Assembly (NCBI GenBank): GCA_964490435.1
Contig: CAZBCF010000033.1
Span: 1 to 16,685, forward strand
Source of the DNA: IMCC26077 sp964490435
Lineage (GTDB): Bacteria > Actinomycetota > Actinomycetes > Nanopelagicales > Nanopelagicaceae
DNA: 16,685 nucleotides
Direction of reading: 5' to 3'
Shown: one piece after another, positions 6,206 through 14,137 of the stretch
Layout of the letters: each line of letters starts with the position of its first letter
Numbering within the stretch: position 1 is the stretch's first letter
Made by a program: the position numbers and the translations under genes
Notes under the pieces: generated by a model
Told to the model about the DNA's origin: nothing
Databases searched by the model: none
The model's input: the letters and a program-made list of their open reading frames with translations, nothing else

Positions 6206-7585
6206 ATGGCAGCCGATCGTTTAGAGAACATAGTGAGCCTTGCCAAACGCCGAGGCTTTGTCTACCCCTCCAGTGAAATTTATGGCGGTCTTCGCGCCTC
6301 GTGGGACTACGGCCCACTCGGCGTGGAGTTGAAGAACAACGTTAAGCGGCAATGGTGGCGCTCGATGGTCACTGGCCGCGAGGATGTTGTCGGACTTGAT
6401 TCCTGCGTGATCCTCGCTCGCGAGGTGTGGGAGGCATCAGGTCACGTCGCTACATTCTCTGATCCGTTAACCGAATGCACCTCGTGCCATAAGCGTTATC
6501 GCGCAGATCATTTAGAGGAAGCATTCGAGGCAAAACATAAACGTAAACCCAATGATTTGACGGAAGTTAATTGCCCAGCGTGTGGCAATAAAGGTCAGTT
6601 CACCGTGCCCAAACAGTTCTCGGGATTACTCAAGACGTATCTTGGCCCAGTTGAAGATGAATCGGGACTTGCCTATCTTCGTCCAGAGACAGCACAGGGA
6701 ATCTTTATCAACTTCGATCAAGTCCTCACAACCTCGCGGAAAAAGCCACCTTTTGGTATCGGCCAAATCGGAAAATCATTCCGTAATGAGATCACCCCAG
6801 GAAACTTCATCTTCCGTACCCGTGAATTTGAACAGATGGAGATGGAGTTCTTTGTCGTGCCAGGCACCGACGAACAGTGGCATCAATATTGGATAGATAC
6901 CCGTCTTGCTTGGTACAAGGACTTAGGAATTAACCCAGAACGCCTGCGAATCTATGAACATCCAAAAGAGAAGCTCTCGCATTACTCAAAGCGCACTGCT
7001 GACATCGAATACAAATTCGAGTTTGCTGGCACCGAATGGGGTGAGTTAGAGGGAATCGCGAATAGAACAGATTTCGACCTCAAAGCCCACTCGGCATCAT
7101 CTGGTAAGGATTTGAGTTATTTTGATCAAGAGAAGAATGAGCGTTGGACTCCCTATGTTATTGAGCCAGCGGCTGGAGTTGATCGCTGTGCCTTGACGTT
7201 CATGATGGATGCATTCACCGAAGATGAGGCTCCGAATGCGAAGGGGGAGATGGAAAAGCGCGCAGTGATGCGTCTTGACCCACGCCTGGCTCCAGTCAAG
7301 GTCGCGGTACTTCCACTCTCGCGAAATGCCGACCTTTCACCAAAAGCGCGCGACCTTGCCACGCAATTACGAAGGAATTGGAACGTCGAATTCGATGATG
7401 CTGGTGCAATTGGCCGTCGCTACCGACGTCAAGATGAAATTGGTACTCCATTCTGCATCACTATAGATTTCGAATCTCTCGAAGATCACGCAGTGACGAT
7501 TCGCGAGCGCGATTCGATGGCGCAGAGTCGAATCGGATTAGATCAGGTTGAATCATGGCTGGCGCCTCGATTACTGGGCTGTTAA
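6206..7585 (+). CDS. glyS: Glycyl-tRNA synthetase (single-chain, alpha2 type)
   Basis: Charges tRNA-Gly with glycine in the cytoplasm. The 459-residue class II enzyme begins MAADRLENIVSLAKRRGFVYP and shows the glycine-enzyme WDYGPLG segment, LRPETAQGIF, the motif 2 region FRNEI...RTREFEQMEMEFF and a motif 3 GVDRCAL. A CTSC...CPAC pair (C91, C94, C123, C126) forms a zinc-binding insertion. The ATG at 6206 follows GGAGAGG by 6 nt; in-frame ATGs at 6191 and 6200 are less well placed, and the open frame extending further up crosses the likely promoter. Its last 31 nt overlap dusB. It is the first gene of a run reaching dnaG. Confidence 0.97.
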   Translation: MAADRLENIVSLAKRRGFVYPSSEIYGGLRASWDYGPLGVELKNNVKRQWWRSMVTGREDVVGLDSCVILAREVWEASGHVATFSDPLTECTSCHKRYRADHLEEAFEAKHKRKPNDLTEVNCPACGNKGQFTVPKQFSGLLKTYLGPVEDESGLAYLRPETAQGIFINFDQVLTTSRKKPPFGIGQIGKSFRNEITPGNFIFRTREFEQMEMEFFVVPGTDEQWHQYWIDTRLAWYKDLGINPERLRIYEHPKEKLSHYSKRTADIEYKFEFAGTEWGELEGIANRTDFDLKAHSASSGKDLSYFDQEKNERWTPYVIEPAAGVDRCALTFMMDAFTEDEAPNAKGEMEKRAVMRLDPRLAPVKVAVLPLSRNADLSPKARDLATQLRRNWNVEFDDAGAIGRRYRRQDEIGTPFCITIDFESLEDHAVTIRERDSMAQSRIGLDQVESWLAPRLLGC

Positions 7586-8721
7586 AGCCCTTAACTCTTC
7601 CGATTCCATCGGGAGCGATTGACATCGATCCGCCCGTCGTTCTTGCACCTATGGCTGGTATCACCAACGCTGCATTCAGGTTGCTCTGTCGCGAGCAAGG
7701 GGCAGGGCTCTTTGTCTCAGAGATGGTCACGGCACGTGCGCTCATCGAACGCAACGAAGAGACGATGCGGATGATCACCCCAGGCAAAGGTGAGTTCCCG
7801 CGATCGATCCAACTGTATGCCGTTGACCCACGAATAGCAGGACTTGCCGTGCAACTCTTAGGAAGAGAGAACTTAGCCGATCACATCGATATGAATTTTG
7901 GCTGTCCGGTTCCAAAAGTCACGCGCAAGGGTGGCGGTGCTGCGCTGCCATATAAACGTAACCTCTTCAAAGAGATTGTCAGTTCTGTTGTGCGCAACGC
8001 TGCTCAATTTGATATTCCGGTGACAGTGAAGATGCGCATCGGAATCGATGACGACCACAAGACTTTTATCGAAGCGGGCAGAACAGCAGCGCAGTTAGGA
8101 GTTTCATGGGTCGCACTTCATGCGCGGACTGCAGCGCAGATGTATTCCGGAAATGCACAATGGGATGCAATCGGAGAATTGGTTGGCGCACTTGAGCCAT
8201 ACGGAGTCCCAGTTCTTGGTAATGGCGATATCTGGTCAGGTGACGATGGATTGCGAATGGTCAACCAGACCGGTTGTGCAGGAGTTGTCGTGGGACGTGG
8301 ATGCCTTGGCCGTCCATGGCTCTTCGCTGAGTTGGTTGCCGCTTTCGAGGGGCGAGTCCAACCAGAGCCGCCAACACTTCGCAAAGTTGCCGAGATTATG
8401 GTTCGACACGGGCAGTTGTTGAGTGAGTATTTTGACGATGAATATCGAGCCGCTCGAGATTTACGTAAACATATGGCTTGGTATCTAAAGGGCTTCCGAG
8501 TCGGCAGTGAGATTAGATCACAACTTGGCATGATTGATGATTTCGATCAGATGCAAGCGCTGCTAGATCAGATTGAGGAACAGCCCTACCCGCAGGAAAT
8601 TGGCGCGGCTCCACGAGGTCGGAGTTCAGGTGTACGACATGTTTCACTGCCACATCGCTGGCTTGAAGATCCTGATGAGATTCCAGCGATTGCACTTGAT
8701 GATTCGGTATCGGGCGGATGA
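7555..8721 (+). CDS. dusB: tRNA-dihydrouridine synthase (DusB-like)
   Basis: An FMN-dependent enzyme that reduces uridines in the tRNA D-loop. The 388-residue TIM-barrel protein contains LAPMAGITNAAFR, the catalytic NFGCP motif with C117, VTVKMRIG, LHARTAAQMYSG, and the FMN-phosphate site NGDI...GVVVGRGCLGRPW. An LRKHMAWYLKGF segment then follows in the small helical domain. The C-terminal tail (LPHRWLEDPD) is typical of actinobacterial members. The ATG lies inside the end of glyS, giving a 31-nt overlap with only a weak SD; no better downstream start precedes the conserved barrel. Its stop overlaps the next ATG (ATGA at 8718-8721). Confidence 0.95.
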   Translation: MAGASITGLLKPLTLPIPSGAIDIDPPVVLAPMAGITNAAFRLLCREQGAGLFVSEMVTARALIERNEETMRMITPGKGEFPRSIQLYAVDPRIAGLAVQLLGRENLADHIDMNFGCPVPKVTRKGGGAALPYKRNLFKEIVSSVVRNAAQFDIPVTVKMRIGIDDDHKTFIEAGRTAAQLGVSWVALHARTAAQMYSGNAQWDAIGELVGALEPYGVPVLGNGDIWSGDDGLRMVNQTGCAGVVVGRGCLGRPWLFAELVAAFEGRVQPEPPTLRKVAEIMVRHGQLLSEYFDDEYRAARDLRKHMAWYLKGFRVGSEIRSQLGMIDDFDQMQALLDQIEEQPYPQEIGAAPRGRSSGVRHVSLPHRWLEDPDEIPAIALDDSVSGG

Positions 8722-9377
8722 TTCTCTTACGTTTTGCATTTAAATTTCTTGCCCTCATCCTCGCACTCATCGTTGCGATTCCAGTGGTATCCACGGCGCG
8801 GGTGTGGTGGAGCGGAACACATCCTGCAACGGGGAAGGCGGAGTTTGCAGTCGTACTTGGGGCGGCGCAACTCAATGGTCGACCGGGCGAAGTGCTTTCA
8901 GCTCGTTTGGAGAAGGCGCGTGAGCTCTATCGGCAGAATCGAGTAGCGCGGATCATCACGGTTGGATTCGGACAACCCGGCGACCGGACTACGGAAGCGA
9001 AGGCGGGTGCTGCTTGGTTGCGAGCCAACGGAGTGAAGCGAAACGATGTGATTGTGGTGAATTCTGGACTTGATACGTACAGCAGCACTCTCGCATATGC
9101 CAAAAGAATCAAAGATAAGAGCGCATCAGTCTTTGTTGTCACTGACCCGTGGCACTGCTTGCGCGCTGTGACTATGGCGCGCGATTTTACGCTTCAAGCC
9201 GAATGTGTTGCTGTTGATAAAGGACCGAACAAAGTGGGCAACGCGAGTTCTCGCTATCTCATCAGGGAGATGGGAGCGTATCTTGCATATATAACTTTAG
9301 GGCGACGTGGGATACATTTGAGTGACCACAATGTTCAGGGGCAGGCGAGTGCTGCAGGCGGGAGTGAACATGAGTGA
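8718..9377 (+). CDS. YdcF/SanA/ElyC-like (DUF218) membrane-anchored protein
   Basis: A 219-residue protein with one N-terminal membrane helix (about residues 4-26) and a soluble domain beginning AEFAVVLGAAQLNGRPG. It then has SARLEKARELY, a glycine-rich ITVGFGQPGDRTTEA and VVTDPWHCLRAVTMAR, the layout of the DUF218 family. Members affect envelope barrier function and undecaprenyl-linked steps in enterobacteria, but the biochemical reaction is not established. The start overlaps the dusB stop and the last 8 nt overlap dgt, so it is embedded in the operon. Its role here is unknown. Confidence 0.85.
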   Translation: MILLRFAFKFLALILALIVAIPVVSTARVWWSGTHPATGKAEFAVVLGAAQLNGRPGEVLSARLEKARELYRQNRVARIITVGFGQPGDRTTEAKAGAAWLRANGVKRNDVIVVNSGLDTYSSTLAYAKRIKDKSASVFVVTDPWHCLRAVTMARDFTLQAECVAVDKGPNKVGNASSRYLIREMGAYLAYITLGRRGIHLSDHNVQGQASAAGGSEHE

Positions 9378-10593
9378 GCACTTGCAATACAGCGAATCAG
9401 ATTGCACACGTTTTGTCGATGAGCCCGCGAAACGTCCTGGTCGTACTGAATTCGCTCGAGATCGCGCGCGAATACTCCATTCTTCTGCGCTCCGTCGTTT
9501 AGCTGCAAAGACCCAGGTGGCACAACCGTGGGTCAATGATTTTCCACGGACGCGATTATCACATTCATTGGAATGTGCTCAGGTGGGGCGCGAATTGGGG
9601 GCAGCCTTAGGCGCTGATCCAGATCTTGTCGAAAGCGCGTGTCTAGCGCACGATCTCGGACATCCACCTTTTGGTCACAATGGGGAAGCAGCGCTTGCTG
9701 AGATTGCGGGAGATTGTGGCGGGTTTGAAGGCAACGCGCAGAGTTTTCGAATCCTTACCAGACTAGAACCCAAGACGTTAGATCGCGATGGCAGTAGTGC
9801 GGGCTTGAATCTCACTCGAGCGAGTTTGGATAGTGCAATCAAATATCCCTGGTCTGCATCGAGTAACTCACAGAAATTTGGCGTTTATGATGATGACCAG
9901 AAGATTTTCGATTGGGTGAAGAACGGAATCAGCGGTGAACGAACCCCTATCGAAGCCCAGATCATGGACTGGTCGGACGATGTTGCATACAGCGTCCATG
10001 ACTTCGAGGACTCAGTGCACTCCGGACAAATCGCAGTCGAGAGCTTAACCTCTGATTTAGAGCATTTCTTCGAGATCGCCCGCAGCGAGTATCTCGAGGA
10101 TGTGAGTGCTAGTGAAATCGAAGAAGCCTTTGATCGGTTACGTACTCTTTCCTGTTGGCCATCGAGCTTTGATGGTTCACATAACGCTTTGGCCCGACTC
10201 AAAGACCTCACCAGTCAACTTATCGGACGGTTTGCACAGGGCGCTGAACGCGCCACTCGCGATATGTTCGGGGCTGGTTCGCTCACTCGCTACACCGCCG
10301 ACTTGATTGTGCCACGGGCCGAGCGAGTTGAAGTCGCGCTTTTAAAATCCTTCGCAGCGCATTACATCTTCCGCGCCGAACAATCACAAGAGCGCTACCT
10401 CCACGAGCGAGCCCTGATCCATCGCTTGGCAGAGGGATTGCTGGAATCTGACGGTCGTTTTTTGGAGCGGAACCTGGCTACTGGTTGGCGCGAGGCTGGC
10501 GAACGGGCGCGGTTGCGAATCGTCGTAGACCAGATAGCCTCATTAACAGATCCGGCGGTACCTTTATTACTCGCTCGGATTGAACAGCGTTAA
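9370..10593 (+). CDS. dgt: dNTP triphosphohydrolase (dGTPase-like, HD domain)
   Basis: Hydrolyses dGTP or other dNTPs to the nucleoside and triphosphate, controlling dNTP pools. The 407-residue protein has the HD metal site: H65 (TRLSHSLE), H94-D95 (CLAHDLGHPPFGH) and the late Asp in DWSDDVAYSVHD (D203/D204). The N-terminal RTEFARDRARILHSSALRRLAAKTQV is characteristic of the family. ATG 9370 is chosen because GGAG lies 5 nt upstream; earlier in-frame starts at 9322 add residues lying within ydcF. It is directly followed by dnaG, a pairing also found in mycobacteria. Substrate preference among dNTPs is not visible. Confidence 0.95.
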   Translation: MSEHLQYSESDCTRFVDEPAKRPGRTEFARDRARILHSSALRRLAAKTQVAQPWVNDFPRTRLSHSLECAQVGRELGAALGADPDLVESACLAHDLGHPPFGHNGEAALAEIAGDCGGFEGNAQSFRILTRLEPKTLDRDGSSAGLNLTRASLDSAIKYPWSASSNSQKFGVYDDDQKIFDWVKNGISGERTPIEAQIMDWSDDVAYSVHDFEDSVHSGQIAVESLTSDLEHFFEIARSEYLEDVSASEIEEAFDRLRTLSCWPSSFDGSHNALARLKDLTSQLIGRFAQGAERATRDMFGAGSLTRYTADLIVPRAERVEVALLKSFAAHYIFRAEQSQERYLHERALIHRLAEGLLESDGRFLERNLATGWREAGERARLRIVVDQIASLTDPAVPLLLARIEQR

Positions 10594-10632
10594 AAGTTTA
10601 AGGTTAAAAATTAAGAAAGGAGCATCCTAGAT

Positions 10633-12435
10633 ATGGCTGGAAGGATTCGCGACGACGACGTCTCGCATATTCGTCATGCCAGTCGTATCGATGATGTAGT
10701 CGGCGATTATGTGCAATTGAAGAATGCTGGTGGTGGCCAGAAGAAGGGCATCTGTCCTTTTCATGATGAGAAGAGCCCCTCTTTCCATGTCACCCCAAGT
10801 AAAGGTTTTTATCATTGCTTTGGCTGCCAGACTGGTGGCGATGTCATCTCTTTCGTGATGAAGATCGAACATATGTCATTTACCGAAGCAGTTGAACGCC
10901 TGGCAGATCGGATGAATTATCAACTCACCTATGAAGAGGGGCAAACTCGCACCGGTGGTAGTGATCGAAAGCGCTTACTCGAAGCCAATCGTATGGCGGC
11001 GCAGTTCTATCAAGAGCAACTACAACAGCCCGGTCCGGCCCAAGTTGGACGAGAGTTCCTACAGTCACGCGGATTCGACAAAGCAGCAGCAGCAAAATTC
11101 GGTGTCGGATACGCCCCTGACGAGTGGGATGCGCTGTCGCAGCATCTAAAAGGACGCGGTTTCACTGATGCTGAACTCGAGCTCGCGGGGTTGACGAAGC
11201 CTGGGCAGCGTGGACATATCGATCGATTCCGAAATCGTCTGGTCTGGCCGATACATGAGATCTCTGGCGATGTCGTCGGGTTTGGCGCGCGACGATTGAG
11301 CGAGGCTGATACTGGACCAAAATATCTGAACACTCCCGAGACTCCCATCTACAAAAAGAGCGCGCTGCTCTACGGCTTGGAGATGGCGAAGAAGGAGATT
11401 GCGAAGAAGCGACAAGTTGTTGTCGTTGAGGGTTACACCGATGTGATGGCAACTCACCTAGCAGGTATTGAAACTGCTGTGGCGACCTGCGGTACTGCAT
11501 TCGGTGATGAGCACATCCGGATATTGCGCCGTTTGTTGATGGATGACGATGCTTTTCGTGGCGAAGTCATCTTCACTTTCGATGGTGATGCTGCCGGCAA
11601 AAAGGCAGCCTTACGAGCCTTTGATGACGATCAAAAGTTCGTCTCCCAAACATTTGTTGCTGTCGAAGAGCGAGGATTAGATCCGTGCGAGCTGCGCATC
11701 AAAGATGGTGATGCAGCAGTTCGAGATTTGATTGCCCGCCGAGTTCCGCTCTTCGAGTTCGCTATCAAATCGACATTGAAATTGTTTAATCTCAACACTG
11801 CTGAAGGTCGAGTCAGTGCTCTCAAAGAGTGTGCACCCTTAATCAACAAGATTCGAGATAAGGCGTTACGTCCAGAATATGTCCGCTCCCTTGCTGGTTG
11901 GATTGGTGTAGATATCGAGTTGGTGCGTGATGCTGTTGGTCGCGGCTCGCGCGAAGTGAGTGCTACCTCGCGCGCACCTCTAGAGAAGAACTCACCTACC
12001 CATCTACTTGAGCGTGAAGTGCTGAAGTCGATCCTCCAACACTCTGACCTCGCTACGAATTGGCATGAGTTAACTTCTGAGGATTTTGCTGATCTTTCGC
12101 TCGGCTTGGTCTTCACTGCAATCAAACAAGCACCCGAGCAGTTAGCGTCTATTCCAGATTTGGTTGCAGCGCTTGACCCTGAAGTTGCCGCATTAATCAC
12201 CGAGTTAACAGTTGAGCCGATGAGAACGACAGAACCGACCAGGCACTTCATAGACAGTCTTGTGGCACGCCTTCGAGAGGTGGCAGTGACGCGAAAAATC
12301 GCCGAGATCAAATCATCGCTACAGCGGCTCGACCCGGAATCACCCGACTACGCGCCAACTTTCGGTGAGCTGGTCGCGCTGGAAGCGCTCAGGCGCACTC
12401 TTCACGAAAAGGGCTTAGGCGAAGCGCTGCTCTGA
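10633..12435 (+). CDS. dnaG: DNA primase DnaG
   Basis: Synthesises RNA primers at the replication fork. The 600-residue protein has an N-terminal CHC2 zinc finger (C41, H44, C62, C65), a central Toprim catalytic core with VVEGYTDVMA (E266) and FTFDGDAAG (D317, D319), and a C-terminal helicase-interaction region. AAAGGAG ending at 10622 lies 10 nt before the ATG. It follows dgt by 39 nt of A/T-rich sequence, the only noticeable gap in the glyS-to-dnaG run, so an internal promoter is possible. Length and motifs are normal. Confidence 0.97.
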   Translation: MAGRIRDDDVSHIRHASRIDDVVGDYVQLKNAGGGQKKGICPFHDEKSPSFHVTPSKGFYHCFGCQTGGDVISFVMKIEHMSFTEAVERLADRMNYQLTYEEGQTRTGGSDRKRLLEANRMAAQFYQEQLQQPGPAQVGREFLQSRGFDKAAAAKFGVGYAPDEWDALSQHLKGRGFTDAELELAGLTKPGQRGHIDRFRNRLVWPIHEISGDVVGFGARRLSEADTGPKYLNTPETPIYKKSALLYGLEMAKKEIAKKRQVVVVEGYTDVMATHLAGIETAVATCGTAFGDEHIRILRRLLMDDDAFRGEVIFTFDGDAAGKKAALRAFDDDQKFVSQTFVAVEERGLDPCELRIKDGDAAVRDLIARRVPLFEFAIKSTLKLFNLNTAEGRVSALKECAPLINKIRDKALRPEYVRSLAGWIGVDIELVRDAVGRGSREVSATSRAPLEKNSPTHLLEREVLKSILQHSDLATNWHELTSEDFADLSLGLVFTAIKQAPEQLASIPDLVAALDPEVAALITELTVEPMRTTEPTRHFIDSLVARLREVAVTRKIAEIKSSLQRLDPESPDYAPTFGELVALEALRRTLHEKGLGEALL

Positions 12436-12459
12436 TTCTGGGCTGGCATATCTCCATTG

Positions 12460-12495
12460 TTCTGGTGTTTCTGGTGGTTCTGGTGATTCTGGTTG
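12460..12495 (+). repeat. Four tandem copies of a 9-bp unit TTCTGGTGN
   Basis: Units start at 12460, 12469, 12478 and 12487: TTCTGGTGT, TTCTGGTGG, TTCTGGTGA, TTCTGGTTG. The array lies between dnaG and the tRNA-Asn promoter. No coding role is supported on either strand. Confidence 0.85.
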
Positions 12496-12517
12496 GTTTT
12501 CGCGGTCCGTGCCCGGC

Positions 12518-12526
12518 TGCGATAAT
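12518..12526 (+). promoter_or_regulatory. Extended -10 promoter element for tRNA-Asn
   Basis: TGCGATAAT combines an extended TGn element with GATAAT. It would start transcription near 12533, about 9 nt before the mature tRNA. The -35 is weak. Confidence 0.5.
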
Positions 12527-12541
12527 GTACGCCAGGTTCAT

Positions 12542-12614
12542 TCCCCGATAGCTCAATTGGCAGAGCAGCCGGCTGTTAACCGGCAGGTTCTTGGTTCGAG
12601 TCCAAGTCGGGGAG
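12542..12614 (+). tRNA. tRNA-Asn (anticodon GUU)
   Basis: A 73-nt cloverleaf. Acceptor TCCCCGA (12542-12548) pairs with TCGGGGA (12607-12613), with discriminator G12614. The D-arm is GCTC/GAGC. The anticodon stem GCCGG/CCGGC encloses loop CTGTTAA with GTT at 12575-12577. The T-arm is CTTGG/CCAAG with loop TTCGAGT. CCA is not encoded. Confidence 0.97.
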
Positions 12615-12624
12615 CAGTTCTTAC

Positions 12625-12659
12625 GGCTCAATAAAGTTTTTCTCAGGAACCTTTGAGCC
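12625..12659 (+). repeat. Inverted repeat between tRNA-Asn and the protease gene
   Basis: GGCTCAA (12625-12631) and TTGAGCC (12653-12659) form a perfect 7-bp stem with a 21-nt loop containing five Ts. No T-run follows the stem, so it is not a standard terminator. It ends 4 nt before the AGGAG of the next gene and could affect its translation. Confidence 0.5.
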
Positions 12660-12680
12660 TCCCAGGAGATACTTGAGTCC

Positions 12681-13862
12681 ATGATGACTGAGGCAAATCT
12701 GTTCACTCGCAATCGGCGGGCGATTGTGGCCTTTGTTGCTGGCGTTGCGGTAGCAGGTGGTGGCGCCTATGCGGTCACCTCGACGACACCAAAAATCTCT
12801 GCTTGCGTCGATAACCGGACGAAAGTTATGTATTTGACGGAGAAGACGCGTTGCCCAGCGGGGCGCACTCTCGTCTCATGGAATATCTCGGGCCCCCAAG
12901 GCCCCGCCGGTCCCGCAGGGGAAGATGGCATTACTTCAGATAATTCAGGGAACTTATCCATCAAAGATATCGCGAGGAAAGTCCTTCCAACGGTCGTCTC
13001 TATCTCTGTGAGCGCGCCAACTGGAAATGGCACTGGATCAGGTTCAATCATTCAGAGCGATAGCTCAAAGAGTTTCATCGTCACAAATAATCATGTGATT
13101 GACGATGCAGTCGCAGGTGGCAAAGTTACTGTCGAGTTTAAGGATGGTACCGAGTTAACAGCTACGATTCGCGGTCGCGACATTGCCTATGATCTTGCTG
13201 TTTTACAAATCCAAAAAGGAAACCTACCCACTATAAATATTGGTGATTCATCAAAAGTTGTCATCGGTGATTTATCGGTAGCCATTGGTTCACCACTGGG
13301 TCTTTCTGGGACTGTTACAAGTGGAATCATCTCGGCGCTTAATCGACCCGTGCTCGCTGGCAGCAACGACCGAGCCTCGTACATTGATGCCTTGCAGACT
13401 GATGCTGCCGTCAATCCAGGAAATTCCGGCGGGCCGCTGGTTAACGGCCAGGGAGAGATGATCGGAGTGAACTCGGCCATCGCATCCCTTGGTTCCTCGT
13501 CATCGGGAAATATCGGACTTGGCTTTGCGATACCGGTGAATCAAGCGATGCGGGTTGTCAATGAAATTATCGAAACTGGAAAATCAACTCGACCGCTACT
13601 CGGAGTGAACTTCGACCCAAGTTATAACGGTAATGGAAAGATTCTTGGATTGGTGAAAGATGGCGCGGCGCAAAAGGCTGGTATTCCAGTGAACAGCATC
13701 ATCAAATCTATCGAGGGTTTTATCATCAAGAGCGATATCGATGCAGTCGTGAGAATTCGCTCCTATGCACCAAATAGCACTGTCTCTATCACCGTTGAAT
13801 TGCCAGGCGGAGAGCTAAAAACGTTTTCAGTCACCCTTGGCTCAGCACCAGCAAATCAGTAA
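12681..13862 (+). CDS. HtrA/DegP-like serine protease with collagen-like N-terminal module and PDZ domain
   Basis: A 393-residue envelope protease of the trypsin-like HtrA family (protein quality control). Residues 14-32 form a membrane anchor or signal peptide, with a possible cleavage after AYA (29-31). Residues 38-70 form a small two-cysteine module (SACVDN...TRCPAGRTLVSW; C42, C58), followed by a short collagen-like stretch GPQGPAGPAGEDG (71-83). The protease domain has the triad H138 (TNNHVI), D171 (YDLAVL) and S249 (NPGNSGGPL). A C-terminal PDZ domain starts near RPLLGVNF. AGGAG lies 12 nt before the ATG, a long spacing. It follows tRNA-Asn and may share its transcript. The N-terminal module is unusual for this family. 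Confidence 0.93.
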   Translation: MMTEANLFTRNRRAIVAFVAGVAVAGGGAYAVTSTTPKISACVDNRTKVMYLTEKTRCPAGRTLVSWNISGPQGPAGPAGEDGITSDNSGNLSIKDIARKVLPTVVSISVSAPTGNGTGSGSIIQSDSSKSFIVTNNHVIDDAVAGGKVTVEFKDGTELTATIRGRDIAYDLAVLQIQKGNLPTINIGDSSKVVIGDLSVAIGSPLGLSGTVTSGIISALNRPVLAGSNDRASYIDALQTDAAVNPGNSGGPLVNGQGEMIGVNSAIASLGSSSSGNIGLGFAIPVNQAMRVVNEIIETGKSTRPLLGVNFDPSYNGNGKILGLVKDGAAQKAGIPVNSIIKSIEGFIIKSDIDAVVRIRSYAPNSTVSITVELPGGELKTFSVTLGSAPANQ

Positions 13863-13897
13863 CGCGTCTGAAACCTATAGAGGAGTACGCTTCACGT

Positions 13898-14137
13898 ATG
13901 GCTGAGTTTCATCTGAAGATATCGCTCCCAGATCGTCCTGGCTCCCTTGGCTCAGTGGCATCTGCGATTGGATTCGCAGGTGGCGACATCAGGAAGTTCA
14001 CTGTCGTGAGCAACGAGGGTGGCCGCGGAATCGACGATGTCGTCGTCGCGATTCCGGGCACTGATCCAACAGACCTACTCAATGTGCTTGGTCAGATTGG
14101 CGGCGTTGAAGTCATCTCTATCGAGATTCTCAAATAA
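13898..14137 (+). CDS. Stand-alone ACT domain protein
   Basis: A 79-residue protein consisting of one ACT domain: FHLKISLPDRPGSLGSVASAIG (strand, DRPGSL turn, helix), a middle strand with DIRKFTVVS, and the final VEVISIEIL strand. ACT domains bind amino acids or other small ligands and usually dimerise. The ligand here is unknown, and no catalytic partner is fused. AGGAG (13881-13885) lies 12 nt before the ATG, the same long spacing as the protease gene 35 nt upstream, with which it is probably cotranscribed. It ends by overlapping the convergent enolase-like gene by 8 nt. Confidence 0.8.
   Translation: MAEFHLKISLPDRPGSLGSVASAIGFAGGDIRKFTVVSNEGGRGIDDVVVAIPGTDPTDLLNVLGQIGGVEVISIEILK

Noticed and set aside
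11631..12311. 226-residue open frame on the minus strand
   Set aside because: Lies wholly inside dnaG, low-complexity Ser/Arg-rich translation, no SD and no recognisable domain; a shadow of the real frame.
12460..12495. Tandem 9-mers as a CRISPR remnant
   Set aside because: Units are contiguous with no spacers and too short; no cas genes in the window.
12637..12641. T-run after tRNA-Asn as an intrinsic terminator
   Set aside because: No GC-rich hairpin directly precedes it; the Ts are in the loop of a larger stem.
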